Positions 52,799 through 63,522 of a stretch of DNA of 64,000 nucleotides are shown one piece after another (the first letter of the stretch is position 1; each line of letters begins with the position of its first letter). Under the pieces are notes generated by a model. It did not search any database and was not told where the DNA came from. It was given only the letters and a program-made list of their open reading frames with translations. Source of the stretch: Geobacillus sp. 46C-IIa. Its GTDB lineage: Bacteria > Bacillota > Bacilli > Bacillales > Anoxybacillaceae. The position numbers and the translations under genes were made by a program. Where the stretch lies: NCBI RefSeq assembly GCF_014679505.1, contig NZ_CP061474.1, positions 898,001-962,000 on the forward strand. The letters run 5' to 3'.

Positions 52799-53359
52799 AT
52801 GTTGAAAAAACAAACCGTGTGGCTGTTGACGATGTTAAGTTTAGTGGTCGTGCTGTCGGTCTATTACGTAACGGCGCCGAAAGAGATGGGGGACAGCCCG
52901 GCGTTTACCGCCAATGAGAAAACCGATGAAACAAAAGAACAGCCAAGCGTCGCCGTCGAAGAAGCGGGGGCGAAAGACAAGCCATCGACAGCCGGCGAAA
53001 CAGGCGATGATTTGTTTATGGCGCTGCGCATGAAAATTGAAGATGAACGAAGCCGGCTGCGCGATGAGCTGAACGCCATTGTCGCCTCGGCGAATGCGAC
53101 GGCGGAAGAGAAAAATGAGGCGTTGGATAAAATTGAACAGCTGCAAGCACTGTCTGAAAAAGAAGCGACGTTGGAGACGCTGATTAAATCAAAAGGCGGC
53201 TATGAAGATGTGCTCGTGCGGGCCGATGACGGCCAAGTGCGCGTGACGATTAAAGCGAAAGAAAGCTCGGCCAAATCGGCAAACGAAGTCATTCATATGG
53301 TGAAAAAAGAAATTCCGGACGCCGAATATGTGACCGTTGAGTTTCAGCCGGCCGGATGA
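52799..53359 (+). CDS. spoIIIAH: Stage III sporulation protein AH
   Basis: 186 residues: N-terminal membrane helix (VWLLTMLSLVVVLSVYYVT) and a C-terminal YscJ/FliF-like domain (about 85-186) that binds SpoIIQ from the forespore side. GGGGAGGAG precedes ATG 52799. Last gene of the operon, followed by a terminator. Confidence 0.96.
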   Translation: MLKKQTVWLLTMLSLVVVLSVYYVTAPKEMGDSPAFTANEKTDETKEQPSVAVEEAGAKDKPSTAGETGDDLFMALRMKIEDERSRLRDELNAIVASANATAEEKNEALDKIEQLQALSEKEATLETLIKSKGGYEDVLVRADDGQVRVTIKAKESSAKSANEVIHMVKKEIPDAEYVTVEFQPAG

Positions 53360-53363
53360 ACGC

Positions 53364-53393
53364 GCTGCTCTGTATGGGAGCAGCTTCTTTTTT
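53364..53393 (+). terminator. Terminator of the spoIIIA operon
   Basis: GCTGCTC pairs with GAGCAGC (53364-53370 with 53378-53384), then TTCTTTTTT. Confidence 0.9.
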
Positions 53394-53406
53394 GCATAAA
53401 AATCTT

Positions 53407-53434
53407 TTGTTTGTTCTGCGGTTGTGTGTATAAT
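53407..53434 (+). promoter_or_regulatory. Promoter of accB-accC
   Basis: A perfect -10, TATAAT (53429-53434), has TTGTTT 16 nt upstream (53407-53412). It is placed about 70 nt before accB. Confidence 0.6.
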
Positions 53435-53506
53435 CGTTATGAGCACGTTTTATTACCGTCCGCTAAAAAACGGGTTGCTTGACAATTGAAGAAAGGTGTG
53501 AGATCG

Positions 53507-54028
53507 ATGAAAATTCAGGAAATCCGTGAATTGATTCGGTTGGTTGACCAATCCTCGATCGACGAATTTGTATACGAACAAGGCGAAACGAAAGTACATA
53601 TGAAAAAAGCTGCGGCTGCTGCTGTAGCTGCGCCGACGGTAGCTGTACAGGCGGCGCCTGCCGCGCCGGCGGCTGCCGAACCGATGCCGGCTTCTCTGGT
53701 CCAAACACAAACAGCTGCTCCGGAAGCGCCGGCGCCGGAAGCGGAAAAACCGGCCGTTCCGGAAGTCAAGCAAGCGCCAGAAGGCAACTTGCACCAAATT
53801 ACATCGCCGATGGTTGGCACGTTTTACGCCGCTCCGGCCCCGGACAAGCCGCCGTATGTGAAGCCGGGCGATCAAGTGAAAAAAGACACCGTCGTTTGCA
53901 TTATTGAAGCGATGAAGCTGTTTAACGAAATCGAAGCGGAAGTCGATGGCGAAATTGTCGAGGTGCTCGTGCAAAACGGCCAGCTCGTCGAATACGGCCA
54001 GCCGCTATTTTTGGTCAAGCCTGAATAA
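53507..54028 (+). CDS. accB: Acetyl-CoA carboxylase biotin carboxyl carrier protein
   Basis: Carries the carboxy-biotin between AccC and the carboxyltransferase in the first step of fatty acid synthesis. 173 residues: short N-terminal domain, an Ala/Pro-rich flexible linker (about 34-92) and the biotinyl domain with Lys137 in [19 protein letters not shown] precedes ATG 53507. Confidence 0.97.
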   Translation: MKIQEIRELIRLVDQSSIDEFVYEQGETKVHMKKAAAAAVAAPTVAVQAAPAAPAAAEPMPASLVQTQTAAPEAPAPEAEKPAVPEVKQAPEGNLHQITSPMVGTFYAAPAPDKPPYVKPGDQVKKDTVVCIIEAMKLFNEIEAEVDGEIVEVLVQNGQLVEYGQPLFLVKPE

Positions 54029-54043
54029 GGGAGAGAACGGACA

Positions 54044-55399
54044 ATGATCAAAAAAGTGTTAGTGGCAAACCGCGGGGAAATCGCCGTCCGCATTATCCGC
54101 GCTTGCCGCGAGCTCGGCATTGAGACGGTCGCCGTCTTTTCGCAAGCCGACCGCGACGCCTTGCACGTGCAGCTCGCGGATGAGGCGTACTGCATCGGGC
54201 CGACCGCTTCCAAAGACAGCTATTTAAATTTCACGAACATCATGAGCGTGGCCACGCTGACCGGCTGCGACGCCATCCATCCGGGCTACGGGTTTTTGGC
54301 CGAGAATGAGGCGTTTGCTGAGCTGTGCCGTGAATGCAATGTCACGTTTATCGGCCCGAGTCCGGAAGCGATTACAAAAATGGGCATTAAAGACATCGCC
54401 CGCGAGACGATGCGTGAAGCCGGTGTGCCGATCGTGCCCGGATCGCGCGGCATTATCGAAAGCCTCGATGAAGCGCGGGCCATCGCTGCAGAGATCGGCT
54501 ACCCGGTCATCATTAAAGCGACGGCCGGCGGCGGCGGGAAAGGGATTCGCGTCGCCCGCAACGAGGAGGAGCTCGTCAAAGGCATCAACATCACCCAGCA
54601 GGAGGCGGCAACGGCGTTCGGCAATCCGGGCGTCTATATTGAAAAGTATATTGAAGATTTTCGCCATGTTGAAATTCAAGTGCTGGCCGATTCATACGGC
54701 AATACGATCCATCTTGGCGAGCGCGACTGCTCGATTCAGCGCCGGCTGCAAAAACTTGTGGAAGAAGCGCCGTCGCCGGCGCTCGATGACGAGATGCGCC
54801 AAAAGATGGGCGAAGCGGCGGTCAAGGCGGCGAAAGCGGTCAACTACACCGGCGCTGGTACGGTTGAATTTATTTTCGACCATCGAAACAACGAGTTTTA
54901 TTTCATGGAGATGAATACGCGCATTCAAGTCGAGCACCCAGTCACCGAGTTGATTACTGGCGTCGATTTAGTGAAAGAGCAAATCCGCATCGCGTCCGGC
55001 GAAAAGCTGTCGCTCACCCAAGAGGACGTCGCCTTTAACGGCTGGGCGATCGAATGCCGCATCAACGCAGAAAATCCGGCGAAAAACTTCATGCCATCGC
55101 CGGGGAAAATCGCCATGTACTTGCCGCCGGGCGGACCGGGTGTGCGCGTTGATTCGGCTGCTTACCCGGGCTACACGATTCCGCCGTATTACGACTCGAT
55201 GATCGCCAAATTGATCGTCCACGCGCCGACGCGCGAAGAAGCGATCGCCCGCATGAGACGGGCGCTCGGCGAGTTTGTCATCGAAGGCATTCATACGACG
55301 ATCCCGTTTCACATAAAATTAATGGAACATGAGAAATTTCAAAGCGGTGAGTTTAATACGAAGTTTTTGGAGTTATATGATATTATGAAGGCGGAATAG
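54044..55399 (+). CDS. accC: Acetyl-CoA carboxylase biotin carboxylase
   Basis: ATP-dependent carboxylation of biotin on AccB. 451 residues of the ATP-grasp type. It shows [19 protein letters not shown] at the N-terminus, the glycine-rich loop [15 protein letters not shown] (about 158-172), HVEIQVLAD and the active-site [12 protein letters not shown]. Follows accB after 15 nt with a GGGAGAG site. Confidence 0.97.
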   Translation: MIKKVLVANRGEIAVRIIRACRELGIETVAVFSQADRDALHVQLADEAYCIGPTASKDSYLNFTNIMSVATLTGCDAIHPGYGFLAENEAFAELCRECNVTFIGPSPEAITKMGIKDIARETMREAGVPIVPGSRGIIESLDEARAIAAEIGYPVIIKATAGGGGKGIRVARNEEELVKGINITQQEAATAFGNPGVYIEKYIEDFRHVEIQVLADSYGNTIHLGERDCSIQRRLQKLVEEAPSPALDDEMRQKMGEAAVKAAKAVNYTGAGTVEFIFDHRNNEFYFMEMNTRIQVEHPVTELITGVDLVKEQIRIASGEKLSLTQEDVAFNGWAIECRINAENPAKNFMPSPGKIAMYLPPGGPGVRVDSAAYPGYTIPPYYDSMIAKLIVHAPTREEAIARMRRALGEFVIEGIHTTIPFHIKLMEHEKFQSGEFNTKFLELYDIMKAE

Positions 55400-55409
55400 G
55401 AGGTGCCCT

Positions 55410-55814
55410 ATGTCTGAACATGTATTTGACCCCGGCCAAGAGTATGCGGGCCTTGGCAAAGTCGAAATCGCGCCGGAGGTGATTGAAGTGATCGCCGGCA
55501 TCGCGGCGAGCGAAGTCGACGGCATCGCGCAAATGCGCGGCAATTTCGCCGCCGGTGTCGCGGAACGGTTCGGCAAAAAGCATCATGGCAAAGGCGTCAA
55601 AGTCGACTTGCGCGACGACGGTGTCGCGATTGATCTTTACTGTCTCGTCCAATTCGGCGCGTCGATTCCGAACGTGGCGAAAAAAGTGCAAGAAAACGTG
55701 CGCCAAGCGCTTTGGAACATGACCGGCTTGGAAACGAGCGAAGTGAACGTCCACATCGTCGGCATCCAGTTTGAGACCGGAAAACCGGAGCAAGATGCGG
55801 TGGAGCAACGGTAA
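55410..55814 (+). CDS. yqhY: Asp23/Gls24 family protein YqhY
   Basis: 134 residues of the alkaline-shock Asp23 family (IAPEVIEVIAGIAASEVDGI at 20-39; VNVHIVGIQFE near the C-terminus). In B. subtilis, yqhY is expressed with accB-accC and its loss disturbs acetyl-CoA carboxylase control. The operon position is the same here, 10 nt after accC. AGGAGG precedes ATG 55410. Confidence 0.93.
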   Translation: MSEHVFDPGQEYAGLGKVEIAPEVIEVIAGIAASEVDGIAQMRGNFAAGVAERFGKKHHGKGVKVDLRDDGVAIDLYCLVQFGASIPNVAKKVQENVRQALWNMTGLETSEVNVHIVGIQFETGKPEQDAVEQR

Positions 55815-55817
55815 CGC

Positions 55818-55861
55818 AACAAAAGGCAGCTGCTTTCGAGGCAGCCGCCTTTTGTTTTTTT
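55818..55861 (+). terminator. Terminator of accB-accC-yqhY
   Basis: AACAAAAGGC pairs with GCCTTTTGTT (55818-55827 and 55847-55856), with an inner AGCTGC/GCAGC helix, then a T-run. Confidence 0.88.
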
Positions 55862-56014
55862 CGCCAAAGTTTGTTATTGTAATGAACGAGGCCGTTGGCA
55901 TGGCTAGCGGCAGCGAACCGGCATCGCTAATGATTTGTGGGAAAGGGCTGGCTTTTTCCGAAAAATATGATATGATTTCAGTATAAATGTTCGTGTTTAG
56001 AAAGGAGGAAGGTA

Positions 56015-56407
56015 ATGAAGCGGCATGAAGCGCGAGAAAAGGCGTTACAGGCGCTATTCCAAATTGATGTAGGTCACATTCCTCCTGATGAGGCGCTCGG
56101 CAATGTGGCAGGGAGCGGAGAAGTGGACCCGTTTTTGCGCCAGCTCGTATTCGGCGTCGTCGAGCACCAAGAGGAAATTGACGAGCTGTTGCGCGCAAAT
56201 TTGGAAAAATGGACGCTTGAGCGGGTCGCTAATGTTGACCGGGCCATTTTGCGCATGGCGACGTATGAAATGAAATATATCGATGAGGTGCCAGTGAGCG
56301 TCAGCCTCGATGAGGCGGTTGAGCTGGCGAAAAAATTCGGCGATTGGAAATCCGGGAGTTTTGTCAACGGTGTGCTTTCAAAAGTAAAAGCGGCGTTGCA
56401 AAAATAA
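56015..56407 (+). CDS. nusB: Transcription antitermination factor NusB
   Basis: 130 residues, all helical; binds boxA RNA with NusE (S10) during rRNA transcription. Typical start [19 protein letters not shown] and C-terminal block [36 protein letters not shown] precedes the ATG. A -10-like TATGAT lies about 45 nt upstream. Confidence 0.96.
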   Translation: MKRHEAREKALQALFQIDVGHIPPDEALGNVAGSGEVDPFLRQLVFGVVEHQEEIDELLRANLEKWTLERVANVDRAILRMATYEMKYIDEVPVSVSLDEAVELAKKFGDWKSGSFVNGVLSKVKAALQK

Positions 56408-56497
56408 TACCGGCAAGCAGTGAAACGAAGCTTACGTTTACCTAGGCCCGGGCGAATTCGTATCGACCGATGAACGAGGAGAGGGGAGCAAGACACA

Positions 56498-57352
56498 ATG
56501 ACAGCACAAATCATTAGCGGAACGGAATTGGCAAAAACGATCCGCGCCCAATTAGCGAATGAAGCAGCAACGTTAAAGGCAAACGGCATCGAGCCGGGGC
56601 TGGCCGTCATCCTTGTCGGCGACGACCCTGCGTCGCACTCATATGTGAAAGGAAAACAAAAAGCGTGCTCCGAAGTCGGCATTCGTTCCCTCCTTTACAC
56701 GTTTCCGGCTACGGTCAGCGAGGAAGAGCTGCTCGCTAAAATCCGCGAGCTGAACGCCGATCCGACAGTGCACGGCATTTTAGTGCAGCTGCCGCTGCCT
56801 AATCATATTCGCGAATGGTCGGTGATTGAAACGATCGCCCCGGAAAAAGATGTCGACGGGTTTCACCCGATCAACGTCGGAAAAATGATGATCGGCCAGC
56901 CGGCGTTCCTCCCGTGCACCCCGCACGGCGTGCTGGTGATGGTTAAGTCCGCTGGCATCGACATCGCCGGAAAGCACGTTGTTGTCGTCGGCCGCAGCAA
57001 CATCGTCGGCAAGCCGGTCGGTCAGCTGTTTTTGCGTGAGCATGCGACCGTCACCTACGCCCACTCGAAAACACCCGATTTGGCCGCCATCACCCGGCAA
57101 GCCGACATTTTAATCGTCGCTGTCGGCAAGGCGCGCCTCATCGGTCCGGAGCACGTCAAGCCGGGAGCGGCCGTCATTGATGTCGGCGTCAACCGGCTTG
57201 AGAGCGGCAAATTGTGCGGCGATGTCGATTTTGATGCCGTAAAAGAAGCGGCCGGCTACATCACGCCGGTGCCGGGAGGGGTCGGGCCGATGACGATTAC
57301 GATGCTGCTGCACAATACGATGGAAGCGGCTCGGCAGCTCGCCGCGAAGTGA
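56498..57352 (+). CDS. folD: Bifunctional methylenetetrahydrofolate dehydrogenase/cyclohydrolase FolD
   Basis: Interconverts 5,10-methylene-, methenyl- and 10-formyl-THF with NADP. 284 residues: catalytic [14 protein letters not shown] (Lys near 54), [21 protein letters not shown], the Rossmann motif [13 protein letters not shown] and [19 protein letters not shown] precedes ATG 56498. Its stop is followed closely by xseA. Confidence 0.97.
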   Translation: MTAQIISGTELAKTIRAQLANEAATLKANGIEPGLAVILVGDDPASHSYVKGKQKACSEVGIRSLLYTFPATVSEEELLAKIRELNADPTVHGILVQLPLPNHIREWSVIETIAPEKDVDGFHPINVGKMMIGQPAFLPCTPHGVLVMVKSAGIDIAGKHVVVVGRSNIVGKPVGQLFLREHATVTYAHSKTPDLAAITRQADILIVAVGKARLIGPEHVKPGAAVIDVGVNRLESGKLCGDVDFDAVKEAAGYITPVPGGVGPMTITMLLHNTMEAARQLAAK

Positions 57353-57363
57353 GGGAGGTTTTC

Positions 57364-58710
57364 GTGGAAATAAAATATGTGACCGTCGGGGCGCTGACCA
57401 AATACATTAAGCGCAAATTTGACGTCGACCCACATTTGCGCGATTTATGGATAAAGGGCGAGATTTCAAACTTCAAGCAGCATTCGCGCGGCCATATGTA
57501 TTTTACGTTAAAAGACAGCCAGGCGCGCATTCAAGCTGTCATGTTCGCCGGCTACAACCAGCATTTGCCGTTCCGCCCCGAAGACGGAATGAATGTGCTC
57601 GTGCGCGGGGAAATTTCCGTCTATGAACCGAATGGCAACTATCAACTTTATGTGAAAGAAATGCAGCCAGAAGGCATCGGCCGCCTATATTTGGCGTACG
57701 AACAGCTGAAGCAGCGGCTTGAAGCGGAAGGGCTGTTTTCGTCGGCTCATAAAAAGCCGCTGCCGGCGTTTCCGCGCTGCGTCGGCGTCGTCACGTCGCC
57801 GAACGGGGCGGCGGTGCGCGATATTATGACGACGATTCGCCGCCGCTACCCGCTCGCCAAAGTCATTTTATTCCCGGCGCTCGTGCAAGGGGAAGGGGCA
57901 GCGCCGTCGATCGTGCGCGCCATTGAGCGGGCGAACGCTTTTACGGAAGTTGATGTGCTCATTGTCGGCCGCGGCGGCGGTTCGATTGAAGAATTGTGGG
58001 CGTTTAACGAAGAAATTGTCGCCCGTGCGATTTTTGCCTCCCGCGTGCCGGTCATTTCCGCCGTCGGCCATGAGACCGATTTTACGATCGCCGATTTTGT
58101 CGCGGATTTGCGGGCGCCGACGCCGACCGCGGCGGCCGAGCTGGCGGTGCCGCACATCGGGGAGCTGGCTGCGCGGCTTGCCGAGCGGAAATGGCGGCTC
58201 ATCCGCGCCATGAAGGAGCGTCTTGCCGCCGGCCAAGAGCGGCTCGCCCGGCTGCAGGCGTCGTACGCATTCCGCTATCCGAAGCGGCTGTATGAACAAA
58301 AAGAACAGCAGCTCGACGCGCTGCTTGAGCGGCTCGCCCGCCAGCGCGAACGGCTGGTGGATCAAAAGCGCCAGCGGCTGCGCGAGCTGCATCTGAGACT
58401 ATGGCGCCATCACCCGGAGACGAAGCTCGAGCGGATGAAAGAGCGGCAAAAAGCGGCTGCCGGCGCGCTTGAAAAAGCGATGCGCACCGCCTTAGAGCGC
58501 CATGCGTTCCGCTTTCGTTCCCATATCGCGCGGCTTGAGGCGCTCAGTCCGCTCCGCATCATGGAGCGCGGCTACAGTTTGGTGTACAATGAGCGGCGTG
58601 AGCTTGTCAAACGAATCGGCCAGCTCCAGGTCGGCGAGCGCTTGTCCATCCGGGTTCAAGACGGACAAGTCGATTGTCAAGTGACGGGAGTGGAGGAAAA
58701 AACGACATGA
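57364..58710 (+). CDS. xseA: Exodeoxyribonuclease VII large subunit
   Basis: With XseB, degrades single-stranded DNA from both ends. 448 residues: OB-fold (about 4-100, [16 protein letters not shown]), catalytic domain (RVGVVTS-like [45 protein letters not shown]) and a long basic coiled coil (250-400). GTG 57364 lies 6 nt from GGGAGG and gives the normal length; GTG 57349 overlaps the folD stop but has no ribosome site. Confidence 0.95.
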   Translation: MEIKYVTVGALTKYIKRKFDVDPHLRDLWIKGEISNFKQHSRGHMYFTLKDSQARIQAVMFAGYNQHLPFRPEDGMNVLVRGEISVYEPNGNYQLYVKEMQPEGIGRLYLAYEQLKQRLEAEGLFSSAHKKPLPAFPRCVGVVTSPNGAAVRDIMTTIRRRYPLAKVILFPALVQGEGAAPSIVRAIERANAFTEVDVLIVGRGGGSIEELWAFNEEIVARAIFASRVPVISAVGHETDFTIADFVADLRAPTPTAAAELAVPHIGELAARLAERKWRLIRAMKERLAAGQERLARLQASYAFRYPKRLYEQKEQQLDALLERLARQRERLVDQKRQRLRELHLRLWRHHPETKLERMKERQKAAAGALEKAMRTALERHAFRFRSHIARLEALSPLRIMERGYSLVYNERRELVKRIGQLQVGERLSIRVQDGQVDCQVTGVEEKTT

Positions 58711-58937
58711 GTGAAGAAAAAGAAATGACGTTTGAAGAGGCAATGAAACAGTTGGAAGCGATCGTCGAAAAGCTGGAAGAAGGAAACGTACCGCTTGAAG
58801 ATGCAATCGCCTTTTTCCAAGAAGGGATGAGGCTGTCAAAGCTTTGCCATGATAAACTGCAGCAGGTGGAAAAACAGCTCGAGTATATGTTGCGCGAAGA
58901 CGGCGAGCTTGTCCCTTTTTCGCCAGAGGAGGCATGA
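58707..58937 (+). CDS. xseB: Exodeoxyribonuclease VII small subunit
   Basis: 76 residues: [20 protein letters not shown], then [14 protein letters not shown] and [12 protein letters not shown], the standard XseB helices that coat the XseA coiled coil. ATG 58707 overlaps the xseA TGA (ATGA). Confidence 0.95.
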   Translation: MSEEKEMTFEEAMKQLEAIVEKLEEGNVPLEDAIAFFQEGMRLSKLCHDKLQQVEKQLEYMLREDGELVPFSPEEA

Positions 58938-58940
58938 CAG

Positions 58941-59834
58941 GTGGCGCAGCTTGAGATTGAACGGTTTTTAAACGAGCAAAAACGGGCTGTCGAGGCGGCG
59001 TTGTCCCGCTACGTGGCGCAACTTGACGGTCCGGAGACGCTGAAAAAAGCGATGGCCTACTCGCTTGAAGCCGGCGGCAAGCGCATCCGCCCGCTGTTGT
59101 TGCTGGCAACGATTCAGTCGCTCGGCCAACCCCCGGGGCTTGGCCTGCCGGTGGCTTGCGCGATTGAAATGATCCATACGTATTCGCTTATCCATGATGA
59201 TTTACCGAGCATGGACAATGATGATTTGCGGCGCGGCAAGCCGACAAACCATAAAGTGTTCGGCGAGGCGATCGCCATTTTAGCCGGGGATGGGTTGTTG
59301 ACGTACGCGTTTCAATTGATCGCCGAGATCGATGATGAACGCGTGCCCCTTGCTGTTCGCCTGCAGTTGATTGCAGAGCTGGCGAAAGCGGCCGGCCCAG
59401 AAGGCATGGTGGCCGGACAAGCGGCCGATATGGAAGGGGAAGGAAAACCATTGGCGCTCGCCGAACTGGAATACATCCACCGCCACAAAACCGGGAAAAT
59501 GCTGCAATATAGCGTGCGTGCCGGCGCGCTGCTTGGCGGCGCCGGCGCCCGGCAAATGCGCGAGCTCGACGAATTTGCCGCCCATTTAGGACTCGCCTTT
59601 CAAATTCGTGATGATATTCTCGATGTGGAAGGGACGGAAGAAAAAATCGGCAAGCGGGTCGGCAGCGACCGCGAACATCATAAGGCTACCTACCCGGCGC
59701 TGTTGTCGCTTGCCGGCGCAAAGGAAAAACTGTCGTTCCATATCGATGCGGCGAAGCGCCATTTGCAGCAAGCCGATGTCGACGACGCTGTGCTCGCCTA
59801 TATTTGCGAACTTGTCGCTGCCCGCGATCATTAA
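58941..59834 (+). CDS. ispA: Farnesyl diphosphate synthase
   Basis: Condenses IPP with DMAPP and GPP to farnesyl diphosphate. 297 residues, close to the G. stearothermophilus enzyme. First Asp-rich motif DDLPSMDND (about 87-95) with TYS shortly before it, and second motif RDDILDVEG (about 225). GAGGAGG precedes GTG 58941, 3 nt after xseB. Supplies isoprenoids made from the pathway that starts with Dxs. Confidence 0.96.
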   Translation: MAQLEIERFLNEQKRAVEAALSRYVAQLDGPETLKKAMAYSLEAGGKRIRPLLLLATIQSLGQPPGLGLPVACAIEMIHTYSLIHDDLPSMDNDDLRRGKPTNHKVFGEAIAILAGDGLLTYAFQLIAEIDDERVPLAVRLQLIAELAKAAGPEGMVAGQAADMEGEGKPLALAELEYIHRHKTGKMLQYSVRAGALLGGAGARQMRELDEFAAHLGLAFQIRDDILDVEGTEEKIGKRVGSDREHHKATYPALLSLAGAKEKLSFHIDAAKRHLQQADVDDAVLAYICELVAARDH

Positions 59835-59844
59835 TCGGAAGGCG

Positions 59845-59894
59845 GCCGCCTTCGTTCCGTAGTTGTTTCGATTCGGAACTCGGGCGGCTTTTTT
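59845..59894 (+). terminator. Terminator after ispA
   Basis: GCCGCC pairs with GGCGGC (59845-59850 with 59883-59888), with an inner GTTCCG/CGGAAC helix, then six T. An extra 16-bp palindrome GAAGGCGGCCGCCTTC overlaps its left arm. The leader of dxs after it has a TATAAT at 60029-60034. Confidence 0.8.
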
Positions 59895-60099
59895 GTTTTC
59901 CGTTCAACAAGCAAATACAGTAGTCCTTTTCTCCTGTACTTGCTTTTCCTCTTATCTTTATGGCCCCAACAAAACGGACGCACACGCTCTCTTTAGCGGG
60001 AAAAGTCGATTTTTCGCGATCAATCATGTATAATAATACTTACCTGTACGATAGGAGAACCGGCTCGGAGAACGACCAAATGAAAGCGAGTGATCTTCG

Positions 60100-61992
60100 T
60101 TGGACTTAACGAAAATTGAACATCCGCGCGTGGTAAAAACGATGTCGATTCCCCAGCTGAAACAGTTAAGCGCCGACATTCGGCGATTTTTAATTGAGAA
60201 GCTGTCGAAAACGGGCGGACATATCGGTCCGAATTTAGGGGTCGTCGAATTGACGATCGCCCTCCATCGGGAGTTTGACAGCCCGAAAGATAAGCTCATT
60301 TGGGATGTCGGACATCAGTCGTACGTGCATAAAATTTTGACCGGGCGCGCCGCCGAGTTTGATACGCTTCGCCAGTATAAAGGGCTGTCCGGATTTCCGA
60401 AGCGGAGCGAAAGCGAGCATGACGTCTGGGAAACGGGCCATAGCTCGACATCGCTGTCGGCAGCGATGGGGATGGCGATCGCCCGCGATTTGAAAGGGAC
60501 GGACGAATACATTGTCCCGATCATCGGCGATGGGGCGTTAACCGGCGGGATGGCGCTTGAGGCGCTCAACCATATCGGCCATGAAAAAACCGATATGATC
60601 GTGATCTTAAACGATAATGAAATGTCGATCGCCCCGAACGTCGGAGCGTTGCACAACATTCTCGGCCGGCTGCGCACCGCCGGCAAATACCAATGGGTGA
60701 AAGACGAGCTCGAGCTGCTGCTCAAACGCATTCCGGCAGTCGGCGGCAAGCTGGCGGCAACGGCTGAACGGCTGAAGGACAGCTTAAAGTATTTGCTCGT
60801 TTCCGGCGTGTTTTTTGAAGAGCTCGGGTTTACGTATTTAGGCCCGGTTGACGGCCATGATTTTGATGATTTATTCGAAAACTTGCGCTACGCGAAGAAG
60901 ATGAAAGGCCCGGTTCTTGTGCACGTGATGACGAAAAAAGGAAAAGGCTACAGCCCGGCGGAGAACGACAAAGTCGGCACGTGGCACGGCACAGGGCCAT
61001 ACAAAATCGAAACCGGCGCCTTTGTCAAGACGAAAGAAGCAGGACCGTCATGGAGCGCGTTAGTCAGTGAAACCGTTCGCCGGCTCGCCCGCACCGACCC
61101 GCGCATTGTCGCCATTACACCGGCGATGCCGGTCGGCTCGAAGCTGGAAGGGTTTGCGAGCGAATTTCCGGATCGGATGTTTGATGTCGGCATCGCCGAA
61201 CAGCATGCGACGACGCTCGCGGCCGGGCTGGCCACGCAAGGGATGAAACCGTTTTTGGCCATTTACTCGACGTTTTTGCAGCGCGCCTATGACCAAGTCG
61301 TCCATGATGTATGCCGGCAAAACTTAAACGTCTTTTTCGCCATCGACCGCGCCGGACTTGTCGGCGCTGACGGCGAAACGCATCAAGGGGTGTTTGACAT
61401 CGCCTTTTTGCGTCATGTGCCGAACCTTGTTTTGATGATGCCGAAGGACGAAAACGAAGGCCAGCATATGGTATACACGGCCATCCGCTATGACGGCGGG
61501 CCGATCGCCATGCGTTTCCCGCGCGGCAACGGGCTTGGCGTTCCGCTTGACGAGGAGCTGAAAGAAATTCCGATCGGCACATGGGAAGTGCTGCGCGACG
61601 GCAGCGATGCGGTAATTTTGACGTTTGGGACGACGATTTCGATGGCGCTTGAGGCGGCTGAACAGCTGGCGAGAGACGGCGTGTCGGTGAAAGTCGTCAA
61701 CGCTCGTTTTCTGAAGCCGATGGATGAAGCGATGCTTCACGAACTGCTCGCGGACCGTCTCCCGATCTTAACGATCGAAGAGGCGGTATTGCAAGGCGGT
61801 TTCGGCAGCGCCGTGCTTGAATTTGCCCATGACCATGGCTACCACCAGGCCGTCATTGAACGGATGGGCATTCCGGATCGCTTTATCGAGCACGGAAGCG
61901 TCAGCGAGCTGCTGCGTGAAATCGGGCTGACGGCTGCCCATGTCGCTGACCGCATTAAAACGATCGTGCCAAGAAAACAGAAAAGGGCTTGA
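60100..61992 (+). CDS. dxs: 1-deoxy-D-xylulose-5-phosphate synthase
   Basis: First enzyme of the MEP isoprenoid pathway: joins pyruvate and glyceraldehyde-3-phosphate using thiamine diphosphate. 630 residues with [18 protein letters not shown], the TPP motif [15 protein letters not shown]...[10 protein letters not shown], and [18 protein letters not shown]. Start TTG 60100 gives MDLTKIEHP, matching the B. subtilis enzyme; the ribosome site is weak (AAGCGAGTG). Confidence 0.96.
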   Translation: MDLTKIEHPRVVKTMSIPQLKQLSADIRRFLIEKLSKTGGHIGPNLGVVELTIALHREFDSPKDKLIWDVGHQSYVHKILTGRAAEFDTLRQYKGLSGFPKRSESEHDVWETGHSSTSLSAAMGMAIARDLKGTDEYIVPIIGDGALTGGMALEALNHIGHEKTDMIVILNDNEMSIAPNVGALHNILGRLRTAGKYQWVKDELELLLKRIPAVGGKLAATAERLKDSLKYLLVSGVFFEELGFTYLGPVDGHDFDDLFENLRYAKKMKGPVLVHVMTKKGKGYSPAENDKVGTWHGTGPYKIETGAFVKTKEAGPSWSALVSETVRRLARTDPRIVAITPAMPVGSKLEGFASEFPDRMFDVGIAEQHATTLAAGLATQGMKPFLAIYSTFLQRAYDQVVHDVCRQNLNVFFAIDRAGLVGADGETHQGVFDIAFLRHVPNLVLMMPKDENEGQHMVYTAIRYDGGPIAMRFPRGNGLGVPLDEELKEIPIGTWEVLRDGSDAVILTFGTTISMALEAAEQLARDGVSVKVVNARFLKPMDEAMLHELLADRLPILTIEEAVLQGGFGSAVLEFAHDHGYHQAVIERMGIPDRFIEHGSVSELLREIGLTAAHVADRIKTIVPRKQKRA

Positions 61993-61997
61993 GACAG

Positions 61998-62846
61998 ATG
62001 AAAGGAAAGAAAGAACGGCTCGATGTATTGCTTGTCGAACGCGGGTTGGCGGAAACGAGGGAGAAGGCGAAGCGGGCGATCATGGCCGGACTCGTCTACT
62101 CTAACGACGTCCGGCTCGAGAAGCCCGGGGAAAAAGTGCCGGCTGACATCCCGCTTCAAGTGAAAGGCAACCCGCTTCCATATGTCAGCCGCGGCGGTTT
62201 GAAACTGGAAAAAGCGCTGCGCGAGTTTCACATTAGCGTCCAGGATAAAATTGTGCTTGATATCGGCGCGTCGACTGGCGGATTTACGGACTGCGCGCTG
62301 CAGCACGGGGCGAGGCTGTCGTACGCCGTTGACGTCGGCTACAACCAGCTCGCTTGGAAGCTGCGCCAAGACGAGCGTGTTGTGGTAATGGAGCGGACAA
62401 ACTTCCGTTACGTGACGCCGGATTTGTTCACGAAGGGGCTGCCGGAAGTGGCGGTCATTGACGTGTCGTTCATTTCGCTTCGGCTCATTTTGCCTGTCGT
62501 CAAGACGGTGATCGTGCCGGGCGGCGATGTGATCGCCCTCGTCAAGCCGCAGTTTGAAGCCGGCAAGGAGAACGTTGGCAAAAAAGGGATCGTCCGCGAT
62601 CCGGACGTCCACCGGGAAGTGCTTGAGTCGATCGTTCAATTCGCCTGCGCCGAAGGGTTCGATGTCCTCCATTTATCTTATTCGCCGATCACCGGCGGCG
62701 ACGGCAACATTGAGTTTTTGCTTCATGCCGTCTATCCCGGGGGAGATCGGGAAGGCGAAAACCGTCTTTCAGCGCCGATCGTGCGCATCGTGAACGAGGC
62801 GCACGATCGCTTGCGGAATGGGGAACGGGAATCAGATGCGGAATAA
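61998..62846 (+). CDS. yqxC: TlyA-family rRNA 2'-O-methyltransferase YqxC
   Basis: 282 residues: an S4 RNA-binding domain (about 4-65; [20 protein letters not shown]) and an FtsJ/RrmJ methyltransferase domain with the SAM loop [18 protein letters not shown] (about 88-105) and VKPQFEAG. TlyA enzymes methylate rRNA cytidines; the target here is not proven. ATG 61998 follows AAAAGGGC at 61980; TTG 61989 overlaps the dxs stop but is too close to that site. Confidence 0.94.
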   Translation: MKGKKERLDVLLVERGLAETREKAKRAIMAGLVYSNDVRLEKPGEKVPADIPLQVKGNPLPYVSRGGLKLEKALREFHISVQDKIVLDIGASTGGFTDCALQHGARLSYAVDVGYNQLAWKLRQDERVVVMERTNFRYVTPDLFTKGLPEVAVIDVSFISLRLILPVVKTVIVPGGDVIALVKPQFEAGKENVGKKGIVRDPDVHREVLESIVQFACAEGFDVLHLSYSPITGGDGNIEFLLHAVYPGGDREGENRLSAPIVRIVNEAHDRLRNGERESDAE

Positions 62847-62929
62847 TATCTTCCACGAAAAAGGACGAAACCCCGCGGGCCGGAACGGCCAGAAAACCGG
62901 CATCTTTGAAAGCGAGGAGGTGGCCCGAT

Positions 62930-63379
62930 TTGAACAAAGGACAAAGGCATATTAAAATTCGCGAAATCATTATGAACAACGACATCGAAACGCAAGACGA
63001 GCTCGTCGACCGGCTGAAAGAAGCCGGCTTTAACGTTACCCAAGCGACCGTCTCGCGCGACATTAAAGAGATGCAGCTCGTCAAAGTGCCGATGGCCAAC
63101 GGCCGCTACAAATACAGCCTTCCGTCCGACCAGCGATTCAATCCGCTGCAGAAGCTGAAGCGGGCGCTTGTCGACGTGTTCATTAAGCTAGACGGAACCG
63201 GCAACTTGCTCGTGTTGCGGACGTTGCCGGGCAACGCCCACGCCATCGGTGTCTTGCTCGACAATTTGGATTGGAACGAAATCGTCGGCACGATTTGCGG
63301 CGATGATACGTGCCTGATCATTTGCCGAACGCCGAAAGACGCAAAAAAAGTGTCCAACCAGCTGCTGTCCATGCTCTAA
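62930..63379 (+). CDS. argR: Arginine repressor ArgR (AhrC)
   Basis: 149 residues, nearly identical to the well-studied G. stearothermophilus ArgR as I recall it. N-terminal winged helix ([20 protein letters not shown]) binds ARG boxes; the C-terminal hexamerisation/arginine domain has [14 protein letters not shown]. It represses arginine biosynthesis and activates catabolism. Start TTG 62930 lies 9 nt after GAGGAGGTGG; the frame from 62906 lacks a ribosome site. Confidence 0.97.
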   Translation: MNKGQRHIKIREIIMNNDIETQDELVDRLKEAGFNVTQATVSRDIKEMQLVKVPMANGRYKYSLPSDQRFNPLQKLKRALVDVFIKLDGTGNLLVLRTLPGNAHAIGVLLDNLDWNEIVGTICGDDTCLIICRTPKDAKKVSNQLLSML

Positions 63380-63441
63380 CCGAGGACCGGCCCGACGTTC
63401 CGCCCCGCGCTAGGGAGAGGGAAAACGGGAGCGGTCCTTCG

Positions 63442-63469
63442 TTGTCAATTCGAACGTATGTGCTATAAT
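63442..63469 (+). promoter_or_regulatory. recN promoter with embedded LexA-like box
   Basis: TTGTCA (63442-63447), 16 nt, TATAAT (63464-63469). The spacer holds CGAACGTATGTGCT (63451-63464), close to the Gram-positive LexA (DinR) box CGAAC-N4-GTTCG with two mismatches in the right half. SOS control of recN is plausible from this layout. Confidence 0.7.
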
Positions 63470-63522
63470 AAAGAATGTGATGGACAAGGCATGCGCCATT
63501 CAAACGTTCAAGGGGTGATGGA

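Noticed and set aside
56438..56462. CCTAGG, CCCGGG and GAATTC restriction sites in a row, like a cloning polylinker
   Set aside because: The flanking sequence is continuous chromosomal nusB-folD DNA in expected order; most likely chance, not vector.
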